DNA from: Opisthorchis felineus
Lineage: Eukaryota; Platyhelminthes; Trematoda; Opisthorchiida; Opisthorchiidae
Length of the DNA: 64,000 nucleotides
Reading direction: 5' to 3'
Assembly (NCBI GenBank): GCA_004794785.1
Contig: SJOL01008547.1
Location: forward strand, 31,948-95,947
Numbering within the stretch: position 1 is the first letter of the stretch; every line of letters starts with the position of its first letter. Positions 18,226-30,900 of this stretch are shown here, in pieces. A model generated the notes under the pieces. That model saw nothing but the letters and a program-made list of their open reading frames with translations. It was not told where the DNA came from and made no database searches. Position numbers and translations under genes: made by a program.

Positions 18226-18231
18226 GGTCAC

Positions 18232-20290
18232 TTGGATCGGAAGCCAGTGTGTTCAATCTGGGAGAGAATTTGTGAGATTTGACATCTCATCCTGTAATAC
18301 CAAGTTGTCGGCCTGAAAGCGGATGCATTTTGTTGATTTGTCTGCTTCAACCATGGAAGCAACCGAAGAATGCGACCGCGTTCCGGTTTTTATCTACCCA
18401 AGTTTTGTTCCATATTGCGTTGGAGTTAGGTACATTCAAGTAAATATAATACAATGTTCGCCTATTCACGGAACTTAAACAGGTGGTCTCAGTTTGCCGT
18501 CAGACTGTACTCCGTCACATTCATATTCAAGTATGTAGTTTGGTACAGCATCCAAACTGATAAGATTGATGATTTTTGTCAGATTGATGTGCGATTCTAC
18601 AACACAAAGGTTAAGATTTTAAACGCCCAGAGAGAGAAGTGTTTGAAGCTTCACCGAAGGGTTCCGTCACTTCACCGATTCTCCCGACTGCGACAACCTC
18701 ACACCTTGTGTATGATATTCACGTTCAAAGGGTCTACCAAATAAGTACATCAATATCCACTTGCTTTTGAATGAGACATCAGTCCCAGGAGTTAAACTAT
18801 ATGGTCTGGAAGCCCTCAGGCATGAGTTTAAATGTAAAAAAATTGAGGAGCTGCTTTGTTGTTGACCATGTAGCTTTGGCTCCGAGGAGCTTCAGCATAG
18901 CTAGAATAAAAGTTTATTAAACCCATATTTTTTAAATTCATTTGATAGGCGTGCACTTTTTAACCAAGCAGCATAAAAAAATCGAGAATGATGTCTGTCG
19001 TTTTGTCATGATGTCGTATACGTTGGCAAGCTCTCTCCTAATGCCAGCTGAGAGGTCCGCACAATTTTACTTGATTTATCATACGGATGCATGTATTTCA
19101 TTAGCTGAGACCGAACCGATAAATGACCGAGTAACCGATGGCTTCAAGGGAACCTTTAATATTCTCCAGTCTCCATTGCAACATAGTTTTCTTCCACGTG
19201 GTATGGAGGAGCCCAAATCACTGGTCTGAATAATTTCTGTAAGCCGTTGCTTCGAAACTTGGCAGACGCAAAGCGCTACGAAGCAATTGTCCACTCAAAT
19301 GTGCGTCGTTGAGTTCACCTTAGCAGTGGCGAATTCCTCGCAAGCTCGGCGAACAGACGAGCCATCATCTAATCAACCACCAGTATGTGCAAACTAGATA
19401 ACAGTAACAACGTTTGCTGTCATATTCTGTTCCTAGATCCATCATCTTGCATGTGACCAGGATGAAAAATAACGTTGCAAGGCATCATCCATAATGAAGC
19501 TGACAGATTCGCAACAGTTCATACGAAATCATGAGCCGTACACGATCATTCGATCCGGGCTGGGCGATAAAACCTCAGTAGCTATTCCTCTTGAGTGTCG
19601 ACATAATGCGATGATGGAGTTGTTTTGGTGCTGAACAACTTGAACATAAATAGTTTGCCAAACTCCCTTTAAAATATCAGGAGACTACTGGGCGTTCCCA
19701 GATTCTGCGTCTCCCAGGGATAGACCAGTTTTTTAGTCCTTTTGATAGGCGGTTTTCATTCATATTCATTCATTAAAATATTCACTGCCCTTCGTCGGGT
19801 ATATGGAGGTTGTTCTAGTTAGGTTCAGTCTGAATTTTGCGGATTACCTGATTTGTACAATCTGATTTGGGACAACGGATTGTAGCTTGGCTAAGAACCA
19901 CTCATTTCGTGGTTTACACATTAAGTCCTGATTGGCGAGAATTTGTAATATATACCAAGACAAACAGCAGTGTTTTGTTATTCTGCCCTCAAGATTACCG
20001 GCAAAATGCGGAGTTCGCTGGTTCAACTGATGACCGTCTTATCTTTGGCCGGTGAGTTCTTTCTGATAAGTCTTCTAAACCTGGTATTCATTCAGTTTTG
20101 AATAGATACGGTTATCCGGGGATTTTTATTTAGTTTATGAGCACCGTTACAAGCTGTCCGAAATTTCACAATTAAATAGTTGCTGCTGTGGGACACGCGC
20201 TTAAAATGACGGCACTAAACTGTTCTGCAAATACAATTTCTAACTCCGGCAACAAATAAGGTGCGCGTCACATTGTCACGCATGGAATTG
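18232..20290. other. No recognisable gene
   Basis: Two overlapping short frames (18454-18744 and 18942-19229) were read and not recognised. A 'gatcattcgatccgggc' stretch near 19530 resembles a tRNA B box but has no A box at the proper distance, so it is not called. Confidence 0.45.
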
Positions 20291-20299
20291 AAGGCGTTC

Positions 20300-20660
20300 T
20301 CTTGAGAAGAGCCTACAGAGGAGAAGGATGAGCCAGTCATTGATTTTAGGCAAGTGAATGCTCAGACACCACAAGATAACTTCGATTATTTCACCTCTTG
20401 AAGTTGTCAACATAATTACAACGTTTACTGATCCGCATCATCCCGTCGTTTGCCACCAGTGGCCAAATATAAGAACTTCGGCTTCCAGTTGCATTCAAAT
20501 ATGCGCCACATCACCCTACTAATGTCTCAACATCTAGGCTGCGAAGGACCATTAACGCGTAGAATAAACGCAAATTAACTCCTTTCGCCATTTGTTGCTT
20601 TACGATGACTTTGGCCAAGGATGAAGCATTTACATCGGACAGTGGCCGTTGGCTTAATTA
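20300..20660 (+). mobile_element. Ty3/gypsy reverse transcriptase relic
   Basis: The plus strand reads DFRQVNAQTPQDNF at 20341-20382. This fits the conserved RT block of Ty3/gypsy elements: an Asp-[Tyr/Phe]-Arg, then Leu/Val-Asn, Thr and Asp. Stops lie before and after it. About 230 bases further on, a Tyr-Asp-Asp-Phe can be read at the place where the catalytic Tyr-x-Asp-Asp box would lie, but in another frame. The element would have copied its RNA into DNA inside a capsid. Here it is dead, frameshifted and shortened, with no LTRs seen. Orientation is plus. The first motif is good; the second is suggestive only. Confidence 0.4.
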
Positions 20661-20689
20661 GGTTCGATCAAGAAAGATATAATCCGAAC

Positions 20690-21135
20690 AAAATTTATCA
20701 TTTTTCCCCAAATTCCTATTCACAATAGCGATGGGTGAGTTCAGTTAGTCAGGTTAACAGTTCTTCAGTCTAATTGATCTGACTGACGGCTTTTATAATT
20801 ACCACGAAGTAAAACCCAGTACTTGAGCTATGCAACAAGGTTATGCCAACTAAATGGTTGACATTCTGGCTGAGATAGAACAAACTGTGTTACGATCCGT
20901 TGGCCGTTGAAATTCCACAAGAACAAAAAGGAATATCCTCAGTTGAACCACGTAAACAGGGTTACATCCACAATGTCCTTCATTGAGGTGATCTCATTGG
21001 ACTTCCACCAGAATATCCCCACCTCCCAATTTTCGAAAGCCGTACAGCCAACTTATGTTTTCTTACGTATTAATTTCATTTTGTCTCTTTTGCAGTATAG
21101 TTTATTTTAAATTGAACTGACTGAACATGAAATTC
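20690..21135. other. No recognisable feature
   Basis: AT-rich sequence. The one open frame (20907-21110) is not recognised. Confidence 0.4.
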
Positions 21136-21138
21136 TAC

Positions 21139-21345
21139 CTAGGACTTGAGTACCTCACATTTTGGTGGGACCTCTGAATAAACCAGGTGCCACTCAGTCT
21201 TGCCCTCGAAAGGAGCTTCGATCTTTTGCCAAGTATACGCCTGTATTTTAAATTTCCTGTGCACCAACTGCATCCGGTCATTGTGCAACCAGACATCAGG
21301 GAAATCAGGCGTTGCAATCATTATTCTAGTCACTAATTAATCAAC
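21139..21345 (-). other. Candidate coding segment, unknown (minus strand)
   Basis: A 64-codon minus-strand frame reads well as protein: a run through FPDVWLHND, then FKIQAYTWQKIEAPFEGKTE and WHLVYSEVPP. The density of aromatic and charged residues and the lack of low-complexity runs look more like coding sequence than its neighbours do. A possible acceptor (ttaattag) precedes it and a possible donor (GAG|GTACTC) lies near its end, just before an in-frame stop at 21139. The spacing of Trp and Tyr faintly recalls a kelch repeat, but I cannot assign it. It may be one exon, a decayed exon, or chance. Confidence 0.25.
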
Positions 21346-23425
21346 CGATTATGTTAACTGCCGCATCCTTTCTTCAGTCTTTTCACAGCCTGCGCAACTG
21401 GGTAAGTTTCTTACCAACATTGGCTGACATTGGTTGCTTCAATGAGAGTGGCTCGGTCGCTTGACTTTACCTTCCAGCGGATCAACTGTACAATGAGCCC
21501 TGTTACTTTCTTTACTTATGGCTCTTTTCTTGTGTGATTTGTTGTCGTATGCGGTTGTGTTCTTAGCAAACATTTAGAAGGTACTGGCTGAAATCACAAT
21601 AAAAGTTCAGATGTTTGTAAAAATGAAAGTCTTATGGAAGAAATCTTATAATCTTTGTGACATTTCATCCGGGCATTTCCTAACACATCATGTGAAACAC
21701 ACCGTTTTTGCATATATCGTCTTTGCTTTTTAAAATCAAGAAGGCAAAAGTGAGTTTTTGCCCACTATGTTGGTAGATCAATAAAACGAAGGTGTATTGT
21801 CTGAATGTTGATGCATACATAATAACATGCAATTGTCTGCGTTTGAGCCTATCAGCGAAACACCCTGGTTTCATGATCAATAATGTGGCTTGCCGGTGCG
21901 CAGAAAATGTCCTATCCTTATTGTGCTGTAGGAGAGATGGCAATATGTGCTTGTATCAGCCATGAGAGGATTATTTGACCATACGTAATAGTATTTTAGG
22001 TTGGTTGTTGCCTAAACGCCAGCTAACATCTGCGGATAATTTATATGTCTGCATCACCCTTCAACATGTTGGATGCTTGAAAATGCGATTCAAATTCGAA
22101 GGCTTCCGAGTTCAGAACATTCCTTGTATGTGATCAAAGCTTCAGTTAATCACCAATTTTTTCAACCATTTCAGTAAATGACATGCTGGACAAAGTGCAT
22201 GGTGAGTAAATTTGCCATGCTCGCATGCATAGTGGAAAATGTACCTATGAGAGGCACAAATAATGGTACAATATTGCCACGATGCTAAAGACGTTATACT
22301 TATGATCATGTAGTCTAGCCCTTTCTAGGCTTGAACATCCTACGCCTTTACAAAAATGAAGGCTTAATCACTGTTTTGTCTCAATGATTATTGGGACCTA
22401 ACTGTCACGCTGAACTGGCCCTCCGTCGCTACGCTGATTCACACGTCTATCACTGTGAGTAATTTACAGGGAATTCATCCCCACATAGTACTTAATCAGT
22501 GATTATACATCTCGAGTAATCCTCATGATCCTCGAGTGATGAATTTTCTAATGAATGGTCCAAGGTACCCATTAATAGGTCCTCCTGTAGAGCTACTTTT
22601 TAGTTGTTGGTAATTTGAGGAGACTTTTTTTCGGGTATTATTCATGCAGATGAATGTATTCCAAGCAGAATTCTCAGAAGCACGGTACGACTATAACGTC
22701 CTTAATGAGACCCGTGGCTAGTTGATAACCGGAAAGCTGTCTCAGAAAAATAGATAGCATGAAACGACTGTTGTCCAAAGCAATGCAGGAATAAAAGACT
22801 ACCACAAGAGATACCTGCAAGCAAATCTTCCCTTTCCTTTTGTAACGAAATTTGAAAACAATTGGGACTGGTCACTCTAATTAGGTGAAATTCTGGCAAT
22901 TGTGTTATCATTAATAAATCGTTAAAAGTGTGTCAAGTGCCACCAGGGAGGAACACGTGGTTGACACTCCACGTTGTTGCTCTTCCTAAGCTGGGCACGC
23001 TGAGCATCCAAAGTTAGTTAGCTAGTTGACCAGCTAAGCGATCGATCCGCAAGCAGCTCGGACAAAGAATGGACTACAGATTTTGAAGACGCCAAACTGA
23101 ATAGTCGTCAAGGGAAGAGACAGCCATGCAAAATGGTTTTCATGATTGACGGATGAGTAAGACTGTGGATTGTCTCAGTGTGGCCTGACCACACAGCTGA
23201 CCAATTATCCGTGGTCCGACGATTAAATGCTTAAACGCCTGGCCAAGAGAAAGTCAACTCCGAGATTTAACGGGGACGATCCTCAACAAGCACGAGAGAG
23301 ATCTGGAGATCATCTGGGGTTCCCAATACAGACTGGAACAAATTGAGAAACGAAGCCTTAAAAATAAACGAAATTTTCTCACAAAAGCACTACTGCAAAA
23401 AGGAAGTTATTCCGATACAATCAAG
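21346..23425. other. No recognisable gene
   Basis: Short frames only (87 codons at 21680-21943 minus; 69 at 22702-22911 minus), neither recognised. No repeat copy was identified by eye. Confidence 0.4.
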
Positions 23426-23429
23426 CGAT

Positions 23430-24040
23430 GGTGTGGGACTTGTAATCTATTTGCACAACGCATCGCTGTGCACCGGAAAAGTGTCATCCGGGAAAACCTG
23501 GATACATCAACCTGCTTTAGTAAACGCTTGGCTTCGTTTTGTTTCCGTGGATTGCCTACCCAACTTCCTTGCAGGTAATGCAACCGCAGTTCGTAGTTTT
23601 ATGACCTTTCACCAAGTAAAACCAAACAATTTTGTGAGACCGAAATTCGCTGCAAAACTGTTTCACTTTCTTTCGGAGTCACAAGCGCTGTGACTGCCAT
23701 GAAGATACGAAATCGCAAATTCCTGGTCTTGTAGGCAAATACTACCTCCCTCGACCATTACTGGATCGTCAACATGGAACATTTCGCAAACTAGCGAGTG
23801 CATTGCACTAATCGTCTTTTACCCACGCACTTTGTGTCAATTAGTTGACGATGTTATGTTGTGGACCCAGGTTTCAACTTGCAGAAGCACACGCTCCGGG
23901 AGTATCACCCGTGCAGTGTATCTAGACTTGTACTTTCAGGAAGAACTTACCGCAGGAGGCAATGTGTCCCTCAAAATGCGCACAAATTGCGCTATTTTGA
24001 AACCAAGACCACTACGTGAGTTGTTCTTTGAGGCAGGAAC
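23430..24040 (+). mobile_element. CR1/Jockey-type LINE reverse transcriptase relic
   Basis: One plus-strand frame, interrupted by only two nearby stops (about 23691 and 23700), carries several landmarks of a non-LTR RT in the right order: GVGLVIYLHNAS where the family has the Asp-containing 'YLDFSKAF' block; HQPALV and later NFLAGNATAVRSF, matching the 'FL.GRTQ.VRV' region; then LVDDVMLW at about 23845, the catalytic Tyr/Phe-Ala-Asp-Asp box with its two aspartates kept; and NVSLKMRTNCAILK, matching the thumb-proximal Asn...Lys-Cys segment. The first catalytic Asp is lost and the 'GVPQGS' box is not visible. The distance between landmarks is about 35 residues too long, so there is an insertion. 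The element is dead. Confidence 0.5.
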
Positions 24041-25110
24041 GCACAGCCGGCGGCATCAAAGGTTTCTGCAGATAAGGCTGTTTACAACGTAAATTGGGTG
24101 CTGATTTGCGAGCCACAATCTTACTCAAATGTGTTGAGTTGAGCTGCGAAATTACTTAGTGGATTTATAAGAATCTCCAAATTTATAAGCCAAATTTATC
24201 CAGTCTGATACTATGGTCAGCCAATGGTTACGTGTTTGGTTGATGGTCTGTTGGCCGAACTTCGTAGTTGGATTCCGAAAGTTCCATCACTACTCGGGGT
24301 GACGTTGTCAGCGCTATGTTGGCTAAGTAAATTTCCCCTCCTCTGCTCGTGATTTCATGGCCTTTAACCTGTGCATAATAATTGTAAGGCAGTTAGCTAT
24401 TACCGAGGTTGCTTTCGCATAATTCGATTTGTAATTAATAAATCTGTGTTGCTTTGGTCATGCGTTTGGTCTGACCAAGTCTATATAAGAGCCAAAAAAA
24501 ATTTGAAACTTCTGCATTCCAAGTGTTATGCAAAAGTCACGAATGCAGAATTGTGTGGAGTGTGCATCCGGAACAGTATGGTTCAAATGTGGTTAAGTAT
24601 CACGCACTGAATTGTCTAAGGGTTCATTGCAATATGAAAATAACCGATTGATCAACTGTCATTCTTATTCATAATTTCCGCCGTTTTCACCTGTAGTACT
24701 ACAGACTAAAAATGCCGGTACGTCGGTTTACTTCCGCTTTATCTGCACAATTATCCTCGACGTTGCTTTGCTCCTTTGAGGGAAGAAGTTGCTTTTATGT
24801 TCACTATTAACAAAAAAATCTTGTTTCACTCAAATGTGTGGAAAGGAGTGAGTACACATGTCAGTACACTCGACCATACCACCAGCTGCCGACGTGCGAG
24901 TTGCGGGACTTCGCAATACTTGCTGCGGAATGTTTGCTGCTGCTGACTGAAAGCGATGACAATTTATTGGATATGGGGAAAATGGAATGTTGGAGGGCGT
25001 TGCATAGCCCACACTACCTTATAAGCATCAAGCATTAACTGCGGGGATCCCATTGAAAACATGGCGGCCAACCATCTTCACTCACCTTACAGTTTACAAA
25101 TGCAAAACAA
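24041..25110. other. No recognisable gene
   Basis: Frames at 24371-24610 (plus) and the overlapping pair at 24830-25038 were read and not recognised. The start may include the decayed 3' part of the CR1-like element. Confidence 0.4.
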
Positions 25111-25263
25111 TGCAAGGTGAGGTGATCTATTTATCAAGCTTCATTTTCAGTCAGCATGGCAGAGGAACCATCGGTGCACTCTAGCAAACGACGGCTACTC
25201 CAGGACCAAGAAGCAGGCAAACCCACCAAAATCAGGCGACTTCGAACTGTCAGTGCAAATTAA
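25060..25263 (+). other. Possible split first exon with a 34-base micro-intron
   Basis: CAAG|GTGAGG at 25116/25117 is a strong splice donor, and 25131-25150 gives a pyrimidine-rich TTTTCAG acceptor, so 25117-25150 would be a 34-base intron. Very short introns are known from flatworms. Joining across it lets a plus-strand frame run through a start at 25108 and another at 25156; the second reads MAEEPSVHSSKRRLL, then a basic tail (KIRRLRT) before a second possible donor at 25249 and a stop at 25261. The peptide is short, basic and unassigned. No downstream exon could be identified. It may be the 5' end of a real gene, or coincidence. Confidence 0.25.
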
Positions 25264-27300
25264 GGAATACTTGATGAACACGTGAAAATTTTGAATTATA
25301 AAGTAAGGGTTTCCATGAGCGAACTGAAGCCGTTTGTCAATTAATTTCCAGGGCACCAATGCACACGAATCAGTGCACTCAAAATAGTAAACTTCGTAAG
25401 AAATACTCCTTTAAATTTTCAGCCAGACGCACCCAATGCGCCGAACTATTCCACGGTTTCTCATTCAGGCTAGCCAACTTGGCTCATTTGACCACCTGGG
25501 ATGATGGGGTCTTGGGGTACATGAAGCGCTTGTCAATTTGCTTGCAATCGTCTATGCGAGAGAAAATCCTATTTGGGCTTGCGAGATGAATAGAAGTTTG
25601 CCAAACAAAGTAGCTTCCGGATGAAATCAGTCTCACTCAATTAGCGTTTTTACCATGCGTCTTCTCCACCAGCGAGTTGAGCGGATAACCAGCCGGTCAT
25701 AAGTGAATTACAGATGTCAACAACCAAGTTTGGTCAGCTTGTATGAAAGCCGAGTATGCTCTTTATATTATCTGACAAGTATACATGTGAAAAGTGGAAG
25801 CAACGGAAATGAAAAAACGAGACAAACCATCCGGATACGAACACTGATAGCCTCATGGGTGGAATAATCAAGCAATACCGGAACAGAGATAAGCATGCTC
25901 ATGTTAAACGTCACGTCTTATTTAATGCAAGGCCTTGGAGATTTCGGAACAGAGCGGAGATGTACTCAAATGTCACTGAGGATACGGTTAGACGGAGACA
26001 AACTGTAAACAAGAAGAACCGCTACGTGCAAGCGTAAAAAATATGACAAAGTTCAATCTGAAAATGCGATTTCGTCCTCCTTAAGACCTGGGAGCATGAC
26101 AGGAAAGCTTTTCCTAAAGGTCAGAAACCATAGAACCACAAAAATCTGCCTACTGGTGATAGGGTCAACCAAATCAACTAGACATTTCACTGCAAAATTT
26201 CCTCTGCTTGAGGATCAACGCTGCTACATTGGTGATCCAAACTGAACTGGAACATGAACCAACTGCAAATATTGAAGCCGGTTGAGGAAATACAGGATTG
26301 CTGGTAAAGGGATGCTTAAACATCATGTATAGCTGCACCATCCACGGAGGGTTTAGCATGTTTCTCTTAGAGGTTACGCTGTGTGCTTATCTATAATGTG
26401 GAGAAAATTATATCAGACAAATTTTCGCAGGTGGGGAGTGGTGAATGTTAAAGTCCACTTAAAGAAAACCAAGCCATAGTAAACTTGCCTAATGGGGGAA
26501 GGCGGTATTGCGGGAACGAGATACAAGGTAGTGCAGTCAACCCCCTTCGCAACAGAAGCTAGAATCGCGAACGTTAACCAGCCACTGAAGCGGCAGCTCC
26601 GACGATCCCCAGTGAAAAAAACATAAGCTGGACTTTCAAAAACGAATCTAAAGTATATCATGCGTTGTGAAGTTTCTATTCGCCAAACTAAAAGGAAACA
26701 TAGTAAAGACAGCTTGGAGCAGCTAAAATGAAATTTTGCAGAGCTTCCACCTTTCTTTCTGGCCCTCCATGTTGGGTGTTCGAATATGCATGACGAAGCG
26801 TTCAAAAACTTTGGTTAATCACTGCAATTTTTCCTCAGTGTTGCCTTGCGCCCTGGCTTTTGAGACACAGGCCTTGATTTGAGCCCTAACCATCCTCCTA
26901 TTCACAGCTGGACGACATGGCAGTGTCCTGTCCAACTTACCACCGTGACACATACAACAACCTAAAAGCTCATACCACATCGGCCATCCTGTTGTGTCTT
27001 AAATCGAGTCGTTTACTTGCTGCATACAGCTGGGCGAAAACTTGCTGCTGCTGATGCCTCCTTGATTGCTATTTCAGTAATCCCCTCTTTTTTTCTAACC
27101 CACCGCAGCCAATTCCAAGTCCTCTCACCGCAAGTCTCATCAAAATGACCGGCCGCTCTTATGGCTTCGTCTCACCCTCAGCTCTAGCTTCTGATCGTTT
27201 AACTTTAGTGACCTCCCTTAACACTTGAAGTCCGTCCACGGACCCGGAAAGTTGTCTCCAAATCTGAAGTCTACCAAGCCACAGTGAGCAGAAAAACAAG
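25264..27300. other. No recognisable gene; becomes more GC-rich toward the end
   Basis: The longest frame is 130 codons on the minus strand (26413-26805), unassigned and within chance length. From about 26.85 kb the sequence becomes visibly richer in C and G than its surroundings, leading into the BTB-kelch relic. Confidence 0.4.
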
Positions 27301-27309
27301 CACTGTGCT

Positions 27310-27901
27310 TCCTCTGCATAGGCGCATCCTGTCCTGTTGCCCAGACTTCCTGTTATTGAATTGATCGCCCCCACGCCCACGTTGAAGGTTCCAACTGCGC
27401 AGCTCAGATGATCCGGTGGTCGCCGCACGTTAACCTGCGGGGTTGAGTACTGCTTTAGGGGACCAAGAGAAATATTCTCTAGTTGACTGAATACCCGCGA
27501 TGGTCGTCTGTGCGCGGTGTGTTCAGCAACGCCTGTGAGATTATCTCGAGAAAATGAGGTCCTCCAACTGGTCCTCGAATGGTTCTTGTCAGCAAAATCA
27601 TCAGGGTCAAACTGGCTCCGTGATATTGAGGAAGAGATAAACTTTGGACCGCTGAGTGCGAGGTTTTGAACAGCGATTCAGTTGGCCACCTTGTTCCACC
27701 AATTCAGACAGCTGGCCTTCGACAAAAAAGGTGGACTGTTAGTGTGGAGCCACGGCAGCCTTAGAAGTCTCCGCATAATATGCACCTCGAGCGTTTCCGC
27801 GCTCATTTACCACCGTCAGACCATTTATCTGCATGCGCCTGACACATTCAAAGTACATTCATGGTTCATAATATGCAGAAGAATCTCCAGAAGTCGCTGA
27901 A
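27310..27901 (+). pseudogene. BTB-BACK-kelch (KLHL-type) relic
   Basis: One plus-strand frame from about 27480 to 27901 has a single internal stop (TGA, 27667). It reads RLSRENEVLQLVLEW, then WLRDIEEEINFGPLSARF. This is the second half of a BACK domain: Ser-x-Glu-x-x-Val...Val-x-x-Trp, and about 20 residues later the '[Ile/Val]-[Arg]-Phe-x-x-Leu-Ser' segment. After the stop comes LATLFHQF and GGLLVWSHGSLRSL, at the place where KLHL proteins start their kelch propeller with a Gly-Gly turn. Upstream, CCPDFLLLN and FRGPREIF fit the end of BTB and the first BACK helices, but in other frames with stops. KLHL proteins are usually substrate adaptors of Cullin-3 ubiquitin ligases and about 550-650 residues long. 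The stop and frameshifts argue for a pseudogene; a decayed exon of a resident gene is possible. Confidence 0.55.
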
Positions 27902-30900
27902 GACCTTGCATACATCGGAGAAGCGCGGAAGTTTTTTGCTGCCAAGTTACCTATAGACAAAGCAGCTACGAGACCTTAGTCCCGGAATTAAGCATCTCGT
28001 CCACACAAAGCATCTTACAATTGTACATTCTCGTGCGTCTCCGTCAATCTTCCTGGACTTTAATTGGCCATTAAACAATGGCAAACAAATACGGCAAGTC
28101 AGTCACATGATTTCAAATCAGTAGACTGATCTCAAAGGCCACTATGCGTGCCACTTGTGGCGTGAAAACGTCATACGACCGGGTATCAAGGGTCACGTGC
28201 TATATCGCACAGTATAGGCTGTGTTCTATTAAGTTGAGAACCATGGCTTCTGTGGACAGACAATGTGAGGCATCTTCATGTTTCTAACTACGGATGCCTC
28301 AGGGCTGTTTCTAGTGTGGGACGGCTTCAATTAATTCGCGACTGTGTAATTGAAAAATGGGTATTAGATTGTGCAAAAACATTAATTGATCAATCAGCAA
28401 TCAATCAGCAGAACACCCAGCATAATCAACTGAGCATGTCAAAACGCCATCTGCAGAGACCAGTGTCGTTTCCGTGCTTACTTCGGCTTTGTGCATAGGT
28501 TTCGCTCACACAGGCTGGATATAGCGACACTTCTGTAAAGGAACGGTGAGAAAAATAGTGGTACCTGCATGCATAACTCTAGGACGTATGCATAAATATT
28601 GAATGCAATGAAATAACTTTGGAAAGATGATTACGTGGATGTGACATTCTCCTTTGGAGCACGATTCACTGTGAACGTATTCTAAAGCAAAGCAACCGGG
28701 GTTCTACCTTGGCCTTCTGTGCATGAAAACTCGTAAAGTAACCACTTCTTGATATTCTATCTTGTGGCTAGGACGCACACTGTCTGACACTGGAAGTGTG
28801 GCCCCCTCAAGAGTCGAACTGTGTAAAAATATGCCAAAGTCGCTAATGTATATCTGCGGAACCACTTGCAACTTGAGCTCTCCCCCAAAAACCCAGTACC
28901 ACGTCGCTGTTTGCATATTTCCGTTCGTCCGGCTTCACTGTGGAAACAGCTAATAGGTGACTGGTTAGTTACCTGAGAATGATTTATGAAAAACTGACCT
29001 GAAAACTCAGTTTGCTTGGTAACTGTTGCTTCCTTTAACGGTAAAACACTGCAACTCAACTTTTCAGTGTTTAGTGCCACTAGCAGACGTGGTTCAGTCA
29101 CGCGGTAGGTAGAAAACTCGCATCAATGCACAGTTGCTCAGGTTACAACATATCAAGTAATTCTCAAGGGTAACCAAAAAATATGGATACCGTACTAGCA
29201 AGATGAATGACGCTATAAACTGAATAAGTGCAAGATAATCAAACCGCCGATTAATCACTAATGGCCAAATGGTTAATGGTGCCAGCTATTAGCAGGGAGA
29301 CCTCTTGTTCTAGACTTCCTCAAAGTTGTGAGGGGCGCATTTTTGTAATCTCCATATAGGGATAAAACGGCAGTCCAATGTTTCTCTGCTTTTCAGCATA
29401 ATTTATTTTCAGTTGTAGACTTATTTCTCTCTTCTTCTCCAAGCATAAAGCGTTGAACAAAATGTTTCATTCGTTGGACGTGGTACACTTAGCGTCGTCC
29501 AACTACAGTGCAAATTCGATTTTCGAGCACTTAGCTCTTTCGGTCATGGCAAAACATTTCATCCATGGGACTAATCAATGAGTTTACGTTCTTCAGTGTA
29601 GCATACAGGGAGAAGAATGCAATCGTAAATCAATTTTGTCTCGGGCGTAGCCTCCTGAATGTACTTGACTTTAGTGAAACATTCCAAAAGACAGCAAAGA
29701 ATACGGTTTGCCAATTGAGAAATGATTTGCCGGAAAATGTCTCGAGTTTTCATGTCCAAACAGAAAGAAGACAACTTGTAAAACAGGAACGGTTTGTACC
29801 AAACCTTCAGTATCAACAAATGAAACCTGATGCATTAAACAAAGGAGTCAGATGTGATCATTCAGGTAGCTCAGCGCCAGCATGATGTTACCAACACAGA
29901 CACTCTGATTGCAAACTCATGGCACAGAGAACAAGCAGTTTTTTAGGCAAACATTTCCACCGAATTGATGAAATGTGGTGAAAAAACACTCACCTTTATG
30001 AGTTGCCCAATGCGTGTGTACACTAGATGGGAGCAAGAAGCGAGATGTCTTGATGATTAAGGCTCCAAATTGCATACCAAAAGGCCCAAACACGGCGACT
30101 GAATTGTTGCTTTCTAGACTTTGGTAACTTGGCGGTATCCTGGTCCCAGTGCTTGCCTGTGGTGTCGCGGGGTTTAGGCACCAAATGGGTGTTATAGCTG
30201 ACAGATAGTTAATGTGTCTTCTTTCAAGTCCTAAATATGGTCCTCCAATTCTTCGCCGAGCGATTGTAGCAAGTTTTTACCCTGGTCATATTTTAGAAGG
30301 TGGAGAAAAGCATTTTACTCAAACGAAATGGGCCGTTAGTAGACTGACGTGCGACGGATAGAACGTACATAATGACTTGTATAATAACTTGTACGCTCAG
30401 TTTTAAAGCTAACATTCAGCCAAATTTCTTGACTTCATTCTTTTGTGCGTCGTTATTTTCTAACGCTCCGGCTAAAATTCTTTCAAAAACTTCTGGTTTA
30501 GGGACACCTGGCTTCGTGATTTGTAAGCACATTTTGACCAACTAATTTACTATTGACACATTTCACCCACGGTATATAATTTGATCTTACGTTCGAACTC
30601 CAATTAATAATGTGATTGTGATTGACAAGTATGCCACAAATCGTGCCGTTCTACTTACTTATAGCATACTGTATTCAGAAATTTCACCGAAGAGCAATAC
30701 CCGCAATACACGCTATACACCCAATACACCCCCAATGCTACCATACATGTCGAAATGACTTGATGACTTTAAATGCATTTTTACAGGTGCAGCTGTAGGT
30801 GAATGATACGAACTGGCTAAACTAAATAAAACATAATGCTAGTCACTGACGTAGACTCCCTGAGACAGCTGTGCGCCTTTAGTCGTGTTCCTGGGGTTGA

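Noticed and set aside
27159..27428. 89-codon minus-strand frame (VGTFNV, like an endonuclease start)
   Set aside because: The similarity to a LINE endonuclease N-terminus stops after six residues, and the stretch runs antisense into the BTB-kelch relic.
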